A DNA stretch of 64,000 bases, from positions 732,032 through 796,031 of the forward strand of contig JBDXCV010000009.1 in NCBI GenBank assembly GCA_039980135.1, written 5' to 3'. Every line of letters starts with the position of its first letter. The first letter of the stretch is position 1. Both the position numbers and the translations under genes were made by a program. Shown here one piece after another: positions 1 to 8,402 of the stretch. The stretch comes from Alphaproteobacteria bacterium (GTDB taxonomy: Bacteria > Pseudomonadota > Alphaproteobacteria > UBA6615). Under the pieces are notes generated by a model. That model was not told the origin of the DNA, did no database searches, and was given only the letters and a program-made list of their open reading frames with translations.

Positions 1-297
1 CTGGTGCTTCAGGCTGCGCCCATCCCCGATGACGCAGAATTACAGGCGGGGACGATCCGCGTCGGCTTCACCGCCACGCGCAAGATCGGCAACGCCGTGG
101 TGCGCAATCGAGCGCGACGCCGTCTGCGGGCCGCCGTTCGCGAGATCATCCCGACCCGGGCGCGCCCGAACCTGGACTATGTCCTGATCGCGCGCGCCGC
201 AACGGGGGCGCGGGACTATGGTGCCCTGCGTGAAGATCTCGTCACAGCCCTGGACCGCTGCGACGCATTGCGACGCGACGAGGAAAGCCAGGCCTGA
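1..297 (+). CDS. rnpA: Ribonuclease P protein component, 5'-truncated by window edge
   Basis: Protein subunit of RNase P, which removes 5' leaders from pre-tRNAs together with the catalytic RNA. The visible part, about 98 residues, contains the family signature: a GFTATRKIGNAVVRNRARRR stretch holding the RNR motif, followed by a helix rich in Arg. The reading frame is open through base 1 and the expected N-terminal part, before the IRVGFTA strand, is short, so the true start lies outside the window. Its TGA overlaps the ATG of yidD by one base. The order rnpA-yidD-yidC is the classical origin-proximal arrangement, and rpmH would be expected just upstream. Confidence 0.95.
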   Translation: MVLQAAPIPDDAELQAGTIRVGFTATRKIGNAVVRNRARRRLRAAVREIIPTRARPNLDYVLIARAATGARDYGALREDLVTALDRCDALRRDEESQA

Positions 298-608
298 TGA
301 AGCATGTGTCACATCTTCCGGTGCTGCTGCTGAAAGGCCTGATCCTGGTCTGGCAATGGGTCCTTTCGCCGGTTCTCGGCGCCAATTGCCGCTATCAACC
401 GAGTTGCTCCCATTACGCCGCCGAGGCGCTTTCACGCCACGGCGCCGTGCGTGGCAGCTGGATGGCTGCCCGCCGGATCCTGAGCTGCAACCCATGGAGC
501 GGCGCCGGTTACGACCCCGTCCCGGGGGCACATGCCTGTGCCGGTCACGAACATACCGAACACGAACAAACCCCGCATGGCGCCGCCATGCACACGCCGC
601 GGAGTTAG
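297..608 (+). CDS. yidD: YidD family membrane protein insertion efficiency factor
   Basis: Small membrane-associated protein thought to assist YidC-dependent insertion of inner-membrane proteins. The family core is clear: an N-terminal amphipathic/hydrophobic segment (residues 8-27), then GANCRYQPSCSHYA with the conserved cysteines, and a CNPW motif near residue 64. Typical YidD proteins end soon after this point. Here a tail of about 25 residues carries six histidines (79, 84, 86, 89, 94, 99) and one cysteine. The start codon overlaps the rnpA stop (TGATG), and yidC begins 6 bases after the stop, so the three genes are probably co-transcribed. Confidence 0.93.
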   Translation: MKHVSHLPVLLLKGLILVWQWVLSPVLGANCRYQPSCSHYAAEALSRHGAVRGSWMAARRILSCNPWSGAGYDPVPGAHACAGHEHTEHEQTPHGAAMHTPRS

Positions 609-614
609 GCGCAG

Positions 615-2360
615 ATGGACACGAAAAACCTCATCCTCGCGATCGCGTTGTCGCTCGCCATCCTGCTCGGTTGGCAGACCTTCGTCGAGCAGCCGCAACA
701 GGCGGAGCGGCAGGCCGAACTGGAACGCCAGGAGCTGGCGGCCGGGCGCGACCCCAACACCATCGGGGTGCCGTCGGTCCCGTCAGCCGCCGGCAACCAG
801 CCCGTAGTCGCCGCCGAACCACGCTCGCGCGACGAGGTGATCGCCGACACCGACCGGATCGCCATCAACACACCCGCCCTCAGCGGGACGATCAATCTGG
901 TCGGCGGCCGTTTCGACGACCTGACCCTGCGCGAATATCGCGACACGATCGAGCCGGACAGCAAGCTGATCACGCTGCTGTCGCCGCGCGGTTCCGACGA
1001 TCCCTATTTTGCCGAGTTCGGATGGCTCACCGGCAACGGCACGGTCTCGGGCGGTGGGCAGACCCGTTGGACAGCCAGTCAGAACGAACTGACGCCGGAT
1101 TCTCCCGTGGTCCTGACCACCCGCACCGATGACGGCTTGCTGCTGACACGCACCGTGGCGGTCGACGACCATTTCATGTTTACCGTGACCGACCGGATTC
1201 AGAATACCGGCACGGCAGCTGTCAATGTCAGTCAGTTCGGCCGCATCACCCGGGTCAACGAACCGGACACGCTGGGCTTCTTCATCCTGCATGAAGGCCC
1301 GATCGGCATCCTCGACGACACCCTGCACGAGCTCGACTATGACGATCTCGAGGATGAACCCGAGACGCCCCAGGCTTTCGAGTCCGTGGGCGGCTGGCTC
1401 GGCTTCACCGATATCTACTGGCTGACGGCCCTGATCCCGGACCAGGACACAAAGGTCGATACGCGTTTCCTCTTCGACACCACGGGGACCGGCGCCAAGC
1501 TCTATCAGACCGACTACCGGGGCAATGCGATCGCGCTGGCGCCGGGCGAACTCGCCGAGGTCACCAGCCGGTTCTTCGCCGGTGCCAAGGTGTTCAAGAC
1601 CCTGACCGACTATCGCGATGATCTCGGAATCGAGCGGTTCGAAATGTCGATCGATTTCGGCTGGTTCTTCTTCCTGACCAAGCCGCTTCTCGACGTCATT
1701 ATTTTCTTCGCCGAGTTCCTGGGCAACTTCGGGCTGGCGATCCTGCTGGTCACGGTCATCATCAAGCTGTTCTTCTTCCCGCTCGCCAACAAATCCTACA
1801 GATCGATGAGCGCCATGAAGGCGCTGCAACCGAAGATGCAGGAGATGCGCGAGAAATATGCCGACGACAAGCAGGGCATGCAGCGTGAGTTGATGGCGTT
1901 GTACCGGCGCGAGAAGGTCAATCCGGTCTCCGGTTGTCTGCCCATCGCCTTGCAGATTCCGGTGTTCTTCGCGCTCTACAAGGTGTTGTTCATCTCCATC
2001 GAGATGCGCCACGCGCCGTTCTTCGGTTGGGTGAAGGATCTGTCCGCGCCCGACCCGCTGAATATCATTACCCTGTTCGGCGCCGTCCCCTGGGACCCGC
2101 CATTTGGCCTCGCCCTGGGCGTCTGGCCGATCCTGATGGGTATCACCATGTTCCTGCAGCAGAAGCTCAACCCGGCACCGGCGGACCCGGTCCAGGCCAA
2201 GATATTCCTGCTTATGCCGGTGTTTTTCACCATTTTCCTGGCCAGTTTCCCGGTCGGGCTGGTGATCTACTGGACGTGGAACAACCTGCTCTCGATCACC
2301 CAGCAATACGTCATCATGCGACGTATGGGCGTCAAGGTCGGCGGTGGGAAGTCCACCTGA
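615..2360 (+). CDS. yidC: Membrane protein insertase YidC (long Gram-negative form)
   Basis: Inserts and folds inner-membrane proteins, alone or with SecYEG. The 581-residue length fits the Gram-negative form. An N-terminal transmembrane helix (about residues 5-22) is followed by a large periplasmic beta domain (about 60-340). The conserved C-terminal insertase core has five predicted membrane segments, including LGNFGLAILLVTVIIKLFFF, and the cytoplasmic helical hairpin around ALQPKMQEMREKY. The conserved NPVSGCLPIALQIPVFFALY region is present. The gene sits between yidD and engB, as in most Proteobacteria. Confidence 0.97.
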   Translation: MDTKNLILAIALSLAILLGWQTFVEQPQQAERQAELERQELAAGRDPNTIGVPSVPSAAGNQPVVAAEPRSRDEVIADTDRIAINTPALSGTINLVGGRFDDLTLREYRDTIEPDSKLITLLSPRGSDDPYFAEFGWLTGNGTVSGGGQTRWTASQNELTPDSPVVLTTRTDDGLLLTRTVAVDDHFMFTVTDRIQNTGTAAVNVSQFGRITRVNEPDTLGFFILHEGPIGILDDTLHELDYDDLEDEPETPQAFESVGGWLGFTDIYWLTALIPDQDTKVDTRFLFDTTGTGAKLYQTDYRGNAIALAPGELAEVTSRFFAGAKVFKTLTDYRDDLGIERFEMSIDFGWFFFLTKPLLDVIIFFAEFLGNFGLAILLVTVIIKLFFFPLANKSYRSMSAMKALQPKMQEMREKYADDKQGMQRELMALYRREKVNPVSGCLPIALQIPVFFALYKVLFISIEMRHAPFFGWVKDLSAPDPLNIITLFGAVPWDPPFGLALGVWPILMGITMFLQQKLNPAPADPVQAKIFLLMPVFFTIFLASFPVGLVIYWTWNNLLSITQQYVIMRRMGVKVGGGKST

Positions 2361-2373
2361 CGGTCCTGGCACC

Positions 2374-3024
2374 ATGACCGACCCCGACGGCGCGGCGGCA
2401 GACGCCAACCTCGCGGCTGCGCGCCATCTGTTCGCCCAGGAATGCACCTTCGTGCGCGGCGTCGCACGCCTGCCCGATTTGCCGGAACCGGCCCTGCCCG
2501 AAATTGCCTTTGCCGGACGCTCGAATGTCGGCAAATCGAGCCTCCTGAACGCGTTGACCAACCGCAAGACCCTGGCGCGAACCAGCAACACGCCCGGGCG
2601 AACGCGCGAGCTGAACTTCTTCGACCTCGCCGGACGCCTGATGCTTGTGGATTTGCCGGGCTACGGATATGCCCGCGCCCCGAAGACAGAAATCGCCCGC
2701 TGGAACACGACGTTGCGCGATTATCTGCGCGGCCGGCCAAATCTGCAGCGGCTCTGCCTGCTGGTCGATTCACGCCACGGCATCAAGGACGGTGACCGTG
2801 AGATGATGGCCATGCTGGACAGTTCGGCGGTCGTGTACCGGGTGGTCCTGACCAAGGCCGACAAGCCCAAATCCCCGGAACTGGCGCGCCTGATCGAGGC
2901 CGTGGCCACGGAGATGAAGAAACACCCCGCGGCATTGCCCGAGCCCATCGTGACCAGCGCGCGCAAGAGCATCGGAATCGATGACCTGCAGGCCGATCTG
3001 GCCACGCTGGCGAATACGGGTTGA
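2374..3024 (+). CDS. engB: Ribosome biogenesis GTP-binding protein EngB/YsxC/YihA
   Basis: Essential GTPase involved in late assembly of the large ribosomal subunit. The G1 loop GRSNVGKSS, the G3 DLPGYGYA and the G4 TKADK motifs are all visible in a protein of about 216 residues. I chose the ATG at 2374, 13 bases past the yidC stop. A GTG at 2344 in the same frame would add ten residues and overlap yidC by 17 bases; the added MGSPPDGPGT looks less likely. Genes for yidC and engB are adjacent in many Alphaproteobacteria. Confidence 0.94.
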   Translation: MTDPDGAAADANLAAARHLFAQECTFVRGVARLPDLPEPALPEIAFAGRSNVGKSSLLNALTNRKTLARTSNTPGRTRELNFFDLAGRLMLVDLPGYGYARAPKTEIARWNTTLRDYLRGRPNLQRLCLLVDSRHGIKDGDREMMAMLDSSAVVYRVVLTKADKPKSPELARLIEAVATEMKKHPAALPEPIVTSARKSIGIDDLQADLATLANTG

Positions 3025-3084
3025 ATTGGGCTAAGTTCCCGCCGGTCGCCAACCGCGCAAAGACAGCGAAAACAAACGGATAGC

Positions 3085-3996
3085 ATGATGGCCCAAGACA
3101 ACGTGCCACCGCCCGAGGAATTGCTCGCCAAAGCGGGTGTTCTGACCGAGGCGCTTCCCTATATGCGCCAGTTCAACGGCAAGCGATTCGTCATCAAGTA
3201 TGGCGGCCACGCAATGGGTGATCAGGCGCTCGCCAGCGCGTTCGCGCGTGACATCGTGCTGCTGAAGCAGGTCGGCATCGAGCCGATTATCGTGCATGGC
3301 GGCGGACCCCAGATCGGGGCGATGCTCGAGCGGCTCAAGATCAAGAGCGAGTTTATCGACGGCCTGCGCGTCACCGACGAGGAGACCGTCGAAATCGTCG
3401 AGATGGTTTTGTCCGGTTCGATCAACAAGCAGATCGTATCCGCGATCAACGCCGCAGGTGGCCGCGCAGTCGGCCTGTCTGGCAAGGATGGCGGCCTGAT
3501 GTCCGTCCGCAAACTTCGGCGCACCCGGCGTGAAACGGATTCGAACATCGAGAAGATTCTCGATCTCGGTTTTGTCGGCGAACCGTCGCGGGTCGATCCC
3601 GAACTGCTCACCACCCTGACCCGATCAGACATCATCCCCGTCATCGCCCCGATCGGGGTCGGTGACGACGGCGCGACCTATAACGTCAATGCAGATACGG
3701 CCGCCGGGGCCATCGCCTCCGCACTCGAAGCGACGCGCCTGCTCATGCTGACCGATGTAACCGGCGTGATGGGCAAGGACGGCGAGCTGGTCGCCGACAT
3801 GAGCGTGGATCATGCCCGACAACTGATCGCCGACGGCACCATCAGTGGCGGCATGATACCAAAGGTCGAAACCTGTATCGATGCGGTCGAGAAGGAGGTC
3901 GAAGCGTCGGTCATCATGGATGGCCGCGCGGCGCACTCACTGCTGATCGAGATTTTCACCGAACACGGTCTCGGCACCGCGATCTGGGCGGCTTAG
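3085..3996 (+). CDS. argB: Acetylglutamate kinase
   Basis: Phosphorylates N-acetyl-L-glutamate in the second step of arginine synthesis in the cytoplasm. The amino acid kinase fold is marked by KYGGHAM near the N-terminus, the HGGGPQIG glycine loop, and the [12 protein letters not shown] region binding nucleotide and substrate. The length of 303 residues is normal. Two adjacent ATGs (3085, 3088) are possible starts. The gene follows engB by 60 bases and converges on the unknown 387-residue gene of the opposite strand, 28 bases away. Confidence 0.96.
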   Translation: MMAQDNVPPPEELLAKAGVLTEALPYMRQFNGKRFVIKYGGHAMGDQALASAFARDIVLLKQVGIEPIIVHGGGPQIGAMLERLKIKSEFIDGLRVTDEETVEIVEMVLSGSINKQIVSAINAAGGRAVGLSGKDGGLMSVRKLRRTRRETDSNIEKILDLGFVGEPSRVDPELLTTLTRSDIIPVIAPIGVGDDGATYNVNADTAAGAIASALEATRLLMLTDVTGVMGKDGELVADMSVDHARQLIADGTISGGMIPKVETCIDAVEKEVEASVIMDGRAAHSLLIEIFTEHGLGTAIWAA

Positions 3997-4024
3997 TCGC
4001 CCGGCGCACGCCGGATCCGTCGGC

Positions 4025-5188
4025 TCAGGCCGAAACGCGCAGGTTGCTGGCGGGCGACCGGCGCATGTCGAACAAAATCGAAAGCGTGTCGAACATTTCA
4101 TTGAATTGCTCATAGCGCAGCCGCGTCCCATACGTGTCGATCGTCTTCGACCAGATGTTGAGTGCGTGAATGTTTGCGCTCAGGCAAGTCGCCAGGTTCG
4201 TATAGTCCTCATCCGCGGTCGACAGGAAATCCTTGAATGCGCGCGGTTGATTGTCGTTGATGAAGGCGCGGTAGCTCTGTTCGTAGTTGCCCAGGACCAG
4301 CTTGATGCTGCGGTACGTGTCACGCACCTTGTCGCGCACCCCGAGCAATGAATATTCGACCCGGTCCCGATCGTCCGGCAACAGCCGCACCCAGTCGACC
4401 GGAATGGCGACCTTGTCGTTCCCCAGCCAGGAGAAGAAGGCCTTCATTTGCGGCAGGAAGTCCTCGAACTGAACCTGGTAGTAGCAAATCGCCTTCCAGG
4501 CGAAGAACAGTTCCGGCGCACGATCCTCGGGAATGTCCATGCTGCGGACAAAATCCTCGATCCCCTCGATGTCCTTGGCTTCCCAGATCTTGGCCAGGAA
4601 GCGCGAGACATGTTGCTCCATCTTTTCTACCGACAGCGTGCCCTCGGACGTGTAGGCGCGACGTACCAATGTGCGAATTTTTGTCCGGATGGGAGAGCGA
4701 ATCCGCTTCCAGTCTTCCTCGCTGATGTTGAAGTAGAACGGATGGATACGATCGTCGAGATCGAGTTGCTCGGATTTACTCTTCAACAGGAACGGGTCGA
4801 GGGTCGGCAGGGAATAAACCATCTCGAGAATTTCGAGGTCCATCACATAGTCGACCTGGCTTTCCTCACTCTTGGAATCGGCGCCGGTCTTCACACGGAG
4901 CATTCGGTTGAACCCCGGGTCGTCGAATAGAATGGAGTCGCCACCCTCATACACATTCGCCAGATTGTAGGGGAAATACATCAGCGTCTGCACGGTCGAC
5001 ACCGTGTGATACTGGGTTTCGTTGCGCTCCATGATCTTGAAGAATAGCGTTTCGTTGAGCGTCTTGTTTCGGAACAGCTTCCCGACCGGATCGTTCGCCG
5101 GAATCCGTCGCCCGATATCGTAGACGTTGAACGCGGTCGAACGACCGGCGTTGATGACTTTCGAAAGTGAGCCTCGATCCATAGGCAT
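4025..5188 (-). CDS. Conserved-looking protein of unknown function, last gene of a c-di-GMP operon
   Basis: I do not recognise a family for this 387-residue protein. It has no signal peptide or membrane segment. It looks mostly helical and soluble, is rich in charged and aromatic residues (for example WAIC-like FAWKAICYYQ near residue 230 and SLLGVRDKVRDTYRSIK near 285), and lacks low-complexity sequence. The start ATG at 5188 is preceded by a good ribosome site (AGAGGAA, 8 bases away). It begins 29 bases after the DUF2336 gene and ends the run EAL - GGDEF - DUF2336 - this gene. Its position suggests an effector or partner in cyclic-di-GMP signalling; this is inference from context only. Confidence 0.8.
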   Translation of the reverse strand: MPMDRGSLSKVINAGRSTAFNVYDIGRRIPANDPVGKLFRNKTLNETLFFKIMERNETQYHTVSTVQTLMYFPYNLANVYEGGDSILFDDPGFNRMLRVKTGADSKSEESQVDYVMDLEILEMVYSLPTLDPFLLKSKSEQLDLDDRIHPFYFNISEEDWKRIRSPIRTKIRTLVRRAYTSEGTLSVEKMEQHVSRFLAKIWEAKDIEGIEDFVRSMDIPEDRAPELFFAWKAICYYQVQFEDFLPQMKAFFSWLGNDKVAIPVDWVRLLPDDRDRVEYSLLGVRDKVRDTYRSIKLVLGNYEQSYRAFINDNQPRAFKDFLSTADEDYTNLATCLSANIHALNIWSKTIDTYGTRLRYEQFNEMFDTLSILFDMRRSPASNLRVSA

Positions 5189-5217
5189 TTTGAGGGTTCC
5201 TCTTTACAGCTACCGAG

Positions 5218-6627
5218 CTAGTTGCCGTCGGCCATGCCGGCGACAAATTCGAGCTGCCAGGTCATCTCTTCGGGCGAAATCGGATAGCCGTCAGACGCGG
5301 TCGCGCGCAGCACGCCGCTCGGTGGAATTTTGGCAAGGTTCATCTGCAGCCGCGTTGCAAGCCGCATGGTCAGACCGGACTTCCACGCAAGTGCGACGAG
5401 TGCCTTGGCATTCTGGAGAGACGCCGCCTTTCGCACGACTTCTTTCGGAACATCAGCCAGCAGCGATATCGCGGCAATTACGAAATCCGTTTCTCCATCA
5501 TTGAGCGCATGGGACACGTGCTTCTCCGCGAGCGACCCCTTCTTGTGAAGTTTCTCCGCACGCTTGATCTGTGCCGGGTTCTCAGCGGCACTTTTCTCAC
5601 TCGCCCAGTCGGGATCGGCCGCGATATCCGCAACAGGGCCCTGCCCGGCATCGCCTTTTGATTTCGCCCAGTTCGGATCCTCTACGCCAGCGTTCGCTTT
5701 TGACGTGTCGGGCGTGTCGGACCAGATTTCCGCGAGATCCTCAATGGCTCTGCCATCCAGCCTGCGCTGAATGACCTGATCAATCGCGGCCATGGCACCA
5801 TCATCAAGGTCGGTCCGCTTCTTGAGTTCCACAAGCAACGTCTCGGAGACGATATCCGCAATCCGCCGCATGGCATCGACATGGAGACCCGGTCGCTGAA
5901 CCAGCGGCCCATGCCACCCGGGCTGCCCCGGGGCCTGGTCGACGATCCGGTCGAGTGTCTCCTCGCGAATTTGCGCACTTTCATTTCCAAGCAGTTCTGC
6001 CACCGCCTCCGCATCGCCTGAGTTGACGATCGCATCCGCCACCTCCTCGCCCAGCGCAACACGCCGCGAGATAGCCTTCAGCGCACCCTGCACCGGCTCG
6101 CTGTTGAGCACCCGGATCAGAAAATCGTCATTCAGGATGGGGGAGTGTTCGAGCACCAGCCCGCTAACGGTGAGTTCGCGGTCCATCGCCAGTTTTTCGA
6201 CAATATGAACGGGCGCGCCGGTACTGTCTTTCATGGTTTCCGCCAGAATCTGGCGGACCCGAACCAGCTGATCACCCGCCAGGATCTCCAACGCCTGCAT
6301 CGTCACTTTGTAGACGTTGGTTTGCTCGCTTTCCTTCATGGTCAGCGACGAGGTCGCAATCTTGCCGGCCACATCGGACCGGACCCGGTCATCATCATCC
6401 TGGGCCAGCATGAGGTCCGCGTGACGCGGGGTCAGATCGTTTTGCGCAATCTGCCGGCGCACACCCGGATCGGGATCTCCGGCCAGATAGTAGAGAATCT
6501 CCGGCCGGACATCTTCGCGTCCCGCCAGGCCACGTCTTTCATCATGACTGCCGTCGCGCGCCATGCGTTTCTGGTCGTCATAGGGGATCATGTTCTCAGG
6601 TTCGGGATTTATTTGTGCATCGGTCAT
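5218..6627 (-). CDS. DUF2336 domain-containing HEAT-like repeat protein
   Basis: Cytoplasmic protein of 469 residues whose first two thirds resemble the alphaproteobacterial DUF2336 family: repeated helical pairs with phrases such as VLEHSPILNDDFLIRVL and AISRRVALGEEVADAIV, and EAVAELLGNESAQI. Such alpha-helical repeats usually mediate protein-protein contacts; no enzymatic motif is visible. The C-terminal part (about 300-400) is hydrophilic and contains two similar WA(K/E) segments (DPNWAKSKG, DPDWASEKS). Its ATG overlaps the stop of the diguanylate cyclase gene (ATGA), indicating translational coupling. DUF2336 genes are known neighbours of signalling genes in Rhodospirillales, but the molecular role is undefined. 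Confidence 0.85.
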   Translation of the reverse strand: MTDAQINPEPENMIPYDDQKRMARDGSHDERRGLAGREDVRPEILYYLAGDPDPGVRRQIAQNDLTPRHADLMLAQDDDDRVRSDVAGKIATSSLTMKESEQTNVYKVTMQALEILAGDQLVRVRQILAETMKDSTGAPVHIVEKLAMDRELTVSGLVLEHSPILNDDFLIRVLNSEPVQGALKAISRRVALGEEVADAIVNSGDAEAVAELLGNESAQIREETLDRIVDQAPGQPGWHGPLVQRPGLHVDAMRRIADIVSETLLVELKKRTDLDDGAMAAIDQVIQRRLDGRAIEDLAEIWSDTPDTSKANAGVEDPNWAKSKGDAGQGPVADIAADPDWASEKSAAENPAQIKRAEKLHKKGSLAEKHVSHALNDGETDFVIAAISLLADVPKEVVRKAASLQNAKALVALAWKSGLTMRLATRLQMNLAKIPPSGVLRATASDGYPISPEEMTWQLEFVAGMADGN

Positions 6628-8402
6628 CGACCCGTGCCTCCGCCGCTCGGCCCGGCAGCGTTGTGGTGTATCGAAACGCCGCCATCATCCACGACAGCCA
6701 GTTCATCCTGCTGTCCCGCGACGGACCAGCCATTCTTGCCGCTTTTCTTCGCCGCATACATCGCGTCATCCGCGCGAATGAGAAGTTCCCGCAGCGATTC
6801 ACCCGATGCCGGTTCAAATCGCGCGAGCCCGATCGATGCGCCAAGCGGCTTCGCGGGATCCCCGGAACGTTCGGCCAGTTTCGAGAGCATCGCCAGGAAT
6901 TCATCCGCGCGCTTCGTGGCACTGTCGATATCGAGATCATTGAGCCAGATCGCGAATTCATCGCCGCCGATCCGCGCCACCAGATCATAGATACGGCTGC
7001 ACGATGAGAGCATCGCGGATATTTCGCACAAGACGGTGTCGCCGACTTCGTGACCGCGATTGTCATTGATCGCCTTGAAGTTATCGAGATCGATATAAAG
7101 CAGCGCGCCCGGTTTGCGGTCCCGCACAGCGCGCGCCATGGCGGCCTCAAGCGCATCCTGGAAAGCACGCCGGTTCATCAGACCCGTCAGGCCGTCGGAT
7201 TTCGACATATGCTCGAGGTCGCGCTGGTCGGCGATCTGACGCATGGCAATCGCGAGTTGTCCGGCAACTGCCGTCAGGATGGCATGCTCATCCTCATGCC
7301 ATTGGGGGCTCATTATACTGCGCATCAGCAAAACCGAACCGTTGACGGCACCGTGGTACCAGGTGCGGCGACCGAAGACGCGGTGTTCGCCAATGCGAAC
7401 TTCGAATGTGTCGTCCCCGGCGGCCAGGTGCTCCGCCAGGAGCGATGCATCGATCGTGTCGGGCCAGCCACCGTGGGTGGCCAGGATTTTCCAACCCTCT
7501 TCCGAGCCATAACTCATGACGGCCGCCTCGGACGACGTGGCGCGACCCAACATGGATGCGGCGGATTCGAGCATCGCCTGGGGGCGCGCTTCCTCGCGTA
7601 TCTGATTGACGATGTAGGCAACGACCTGCTCGCGCACCTTCGATTGGGCGAGTTCACTGTCGCGAAGGCGTTCATGGGTCACATCGCGACAAAGACCGCG
7701 CGCGCCGCACCATGCGCCATCCGGTCCGGCGACCGGAACCGCGGAGGCCAGGAGACACGCCTCTTCATCGTCGATATTGCGCAACCAAACCTGCGCGTGC
7801 ACCACAGGCTTGCGGGCCTGGAAGGGCAGTTGGACATTTGTCGTTCCGGACTCAACAAGGAATTCGTCCGGCCGGCGCCCCAGCAGATCTTCCGGTGAAT
7901 AACCGAGCGCGCCATGCGGCGAGACGAACACGAAACGACCCTCGACATCGGTTTCCCACGCGAAATCGCTCGATATGGTCACCAGATCACGGTAGCGCTG
8001 GCGCGAATCGAACAAGGCCTGGCGGATATTGATATCGTAGGTGTTGTCACGCGCGAGAACGAAAACGCGATCGCCGGAAGCCGGCAACGCGACGCATTCG
8101 AACCAGCGCGACGTGCCTTCAATCGAGACCTCGACCCTGTCGCAAACGCTGCCTTGCGCCTGGTGCGCCAGCGAGACCAGCCCGGTGATCGTCGAACCCG
8201 CCGTCCGGATCGATTCCCGCGCAAAATGCGCACCCATTTCATTGGCGCCGATGACGATGCCGTTGGACGCAAACTCGATCACGGCGCCCGGCCATCCGGC
8301 GAGCGCCAGGTCCAGGCCATCCAAATTCGGATTCGGCACGTCTTTCCAGAAATCCGGGCTGGCCGACAGACCAACCTCGGGGCGCGTATCCAAGAGGCTC
8401 AT
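6624..8402 (-). CDS. PAS/GAF-containing diguanylate cyclase (GGDEF)
   Basis: Predicted to condense two GTP into cyclic di-GMP. The 592-residue protein has a PAS-like N-terminal region (about 35-120), a clearer PAS domain (132-245), a GAF-like region (255-395) and a C-terminal GGDEF domain (from about 400). The active motif GGDEF is intact at 479-483. An RxxD inhibitory site (RIYD, 470-473) stands exactly five residues before it, so product inhibition is expected. No membrane segment is seen. I set the start at the ATG at 8402, which overlaps the stop of the EAL gene as ATGA; the frame is open further upstream, but only as antisense-like sequence inside that gene. Confidence 0.92.
   Translation of the reverse strand: MSLLDTRPEVGLSASPDFWKDVPNPNLDGLDLALAGWPGAVIEFASNGIVIGANEMGAHFARESIRTAGSTITGLVSLAHQAQGSVCDRVEVSIEGTSRWFECVALPASGDRVFVLARDNTYDINIRQALFDSRQRYRDLVTISSDFAWETDVEGRFVFVSPHGALGYSPEDLLGRRPDEFLVESGTTNVQLPFQARKPVVHAQVWLRNIDDEEACLLASAVPVAGPDGAWCGARGLCRDVTHERLRDSELAQSKVREQVVAYIVNQIREEARPQAMLESAASMLGRATSSEAAVMSYGSEEGWKILATHGGWPDTIDASLLAEHLAAGDDTFEVRIGEHRVFGRRTWYHGAVNGSVLLMRSIMSPQWHEDEHAILTAVAGQLAIAMRQIADQRDLEHMSKSDGLTGLMNRRAFQDALEAAMARAVRDRKPGALLYIDLDNFKAINDNRGHEVGDTVLCEISAMLSSCSRIYDLVARIGGDEFAIWLNDLDIDSATKRADEFLAMLSKLAERSGDPAKPLGASIGLARFEPASGESLRELLIRADDAMYAAKKSGKNGWSVAGQQDELAVVDDGGVSIHHNAAGPSGGGTGR

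Noticed and set aside
783..2591. Long minus-strand open frame opposite yidC and engB
   Set aside because: Composition is typical of an antisense shadow, rich in Arg, Gln and His with no motif, and both plus-strand genes are certain.
4003..4016. CCGGCG/CGCCGG inverted repeat between argB and the 387-residue gene
   Set aside because: The stem is too short, the loop too tight and there is no T run to call a terminator.
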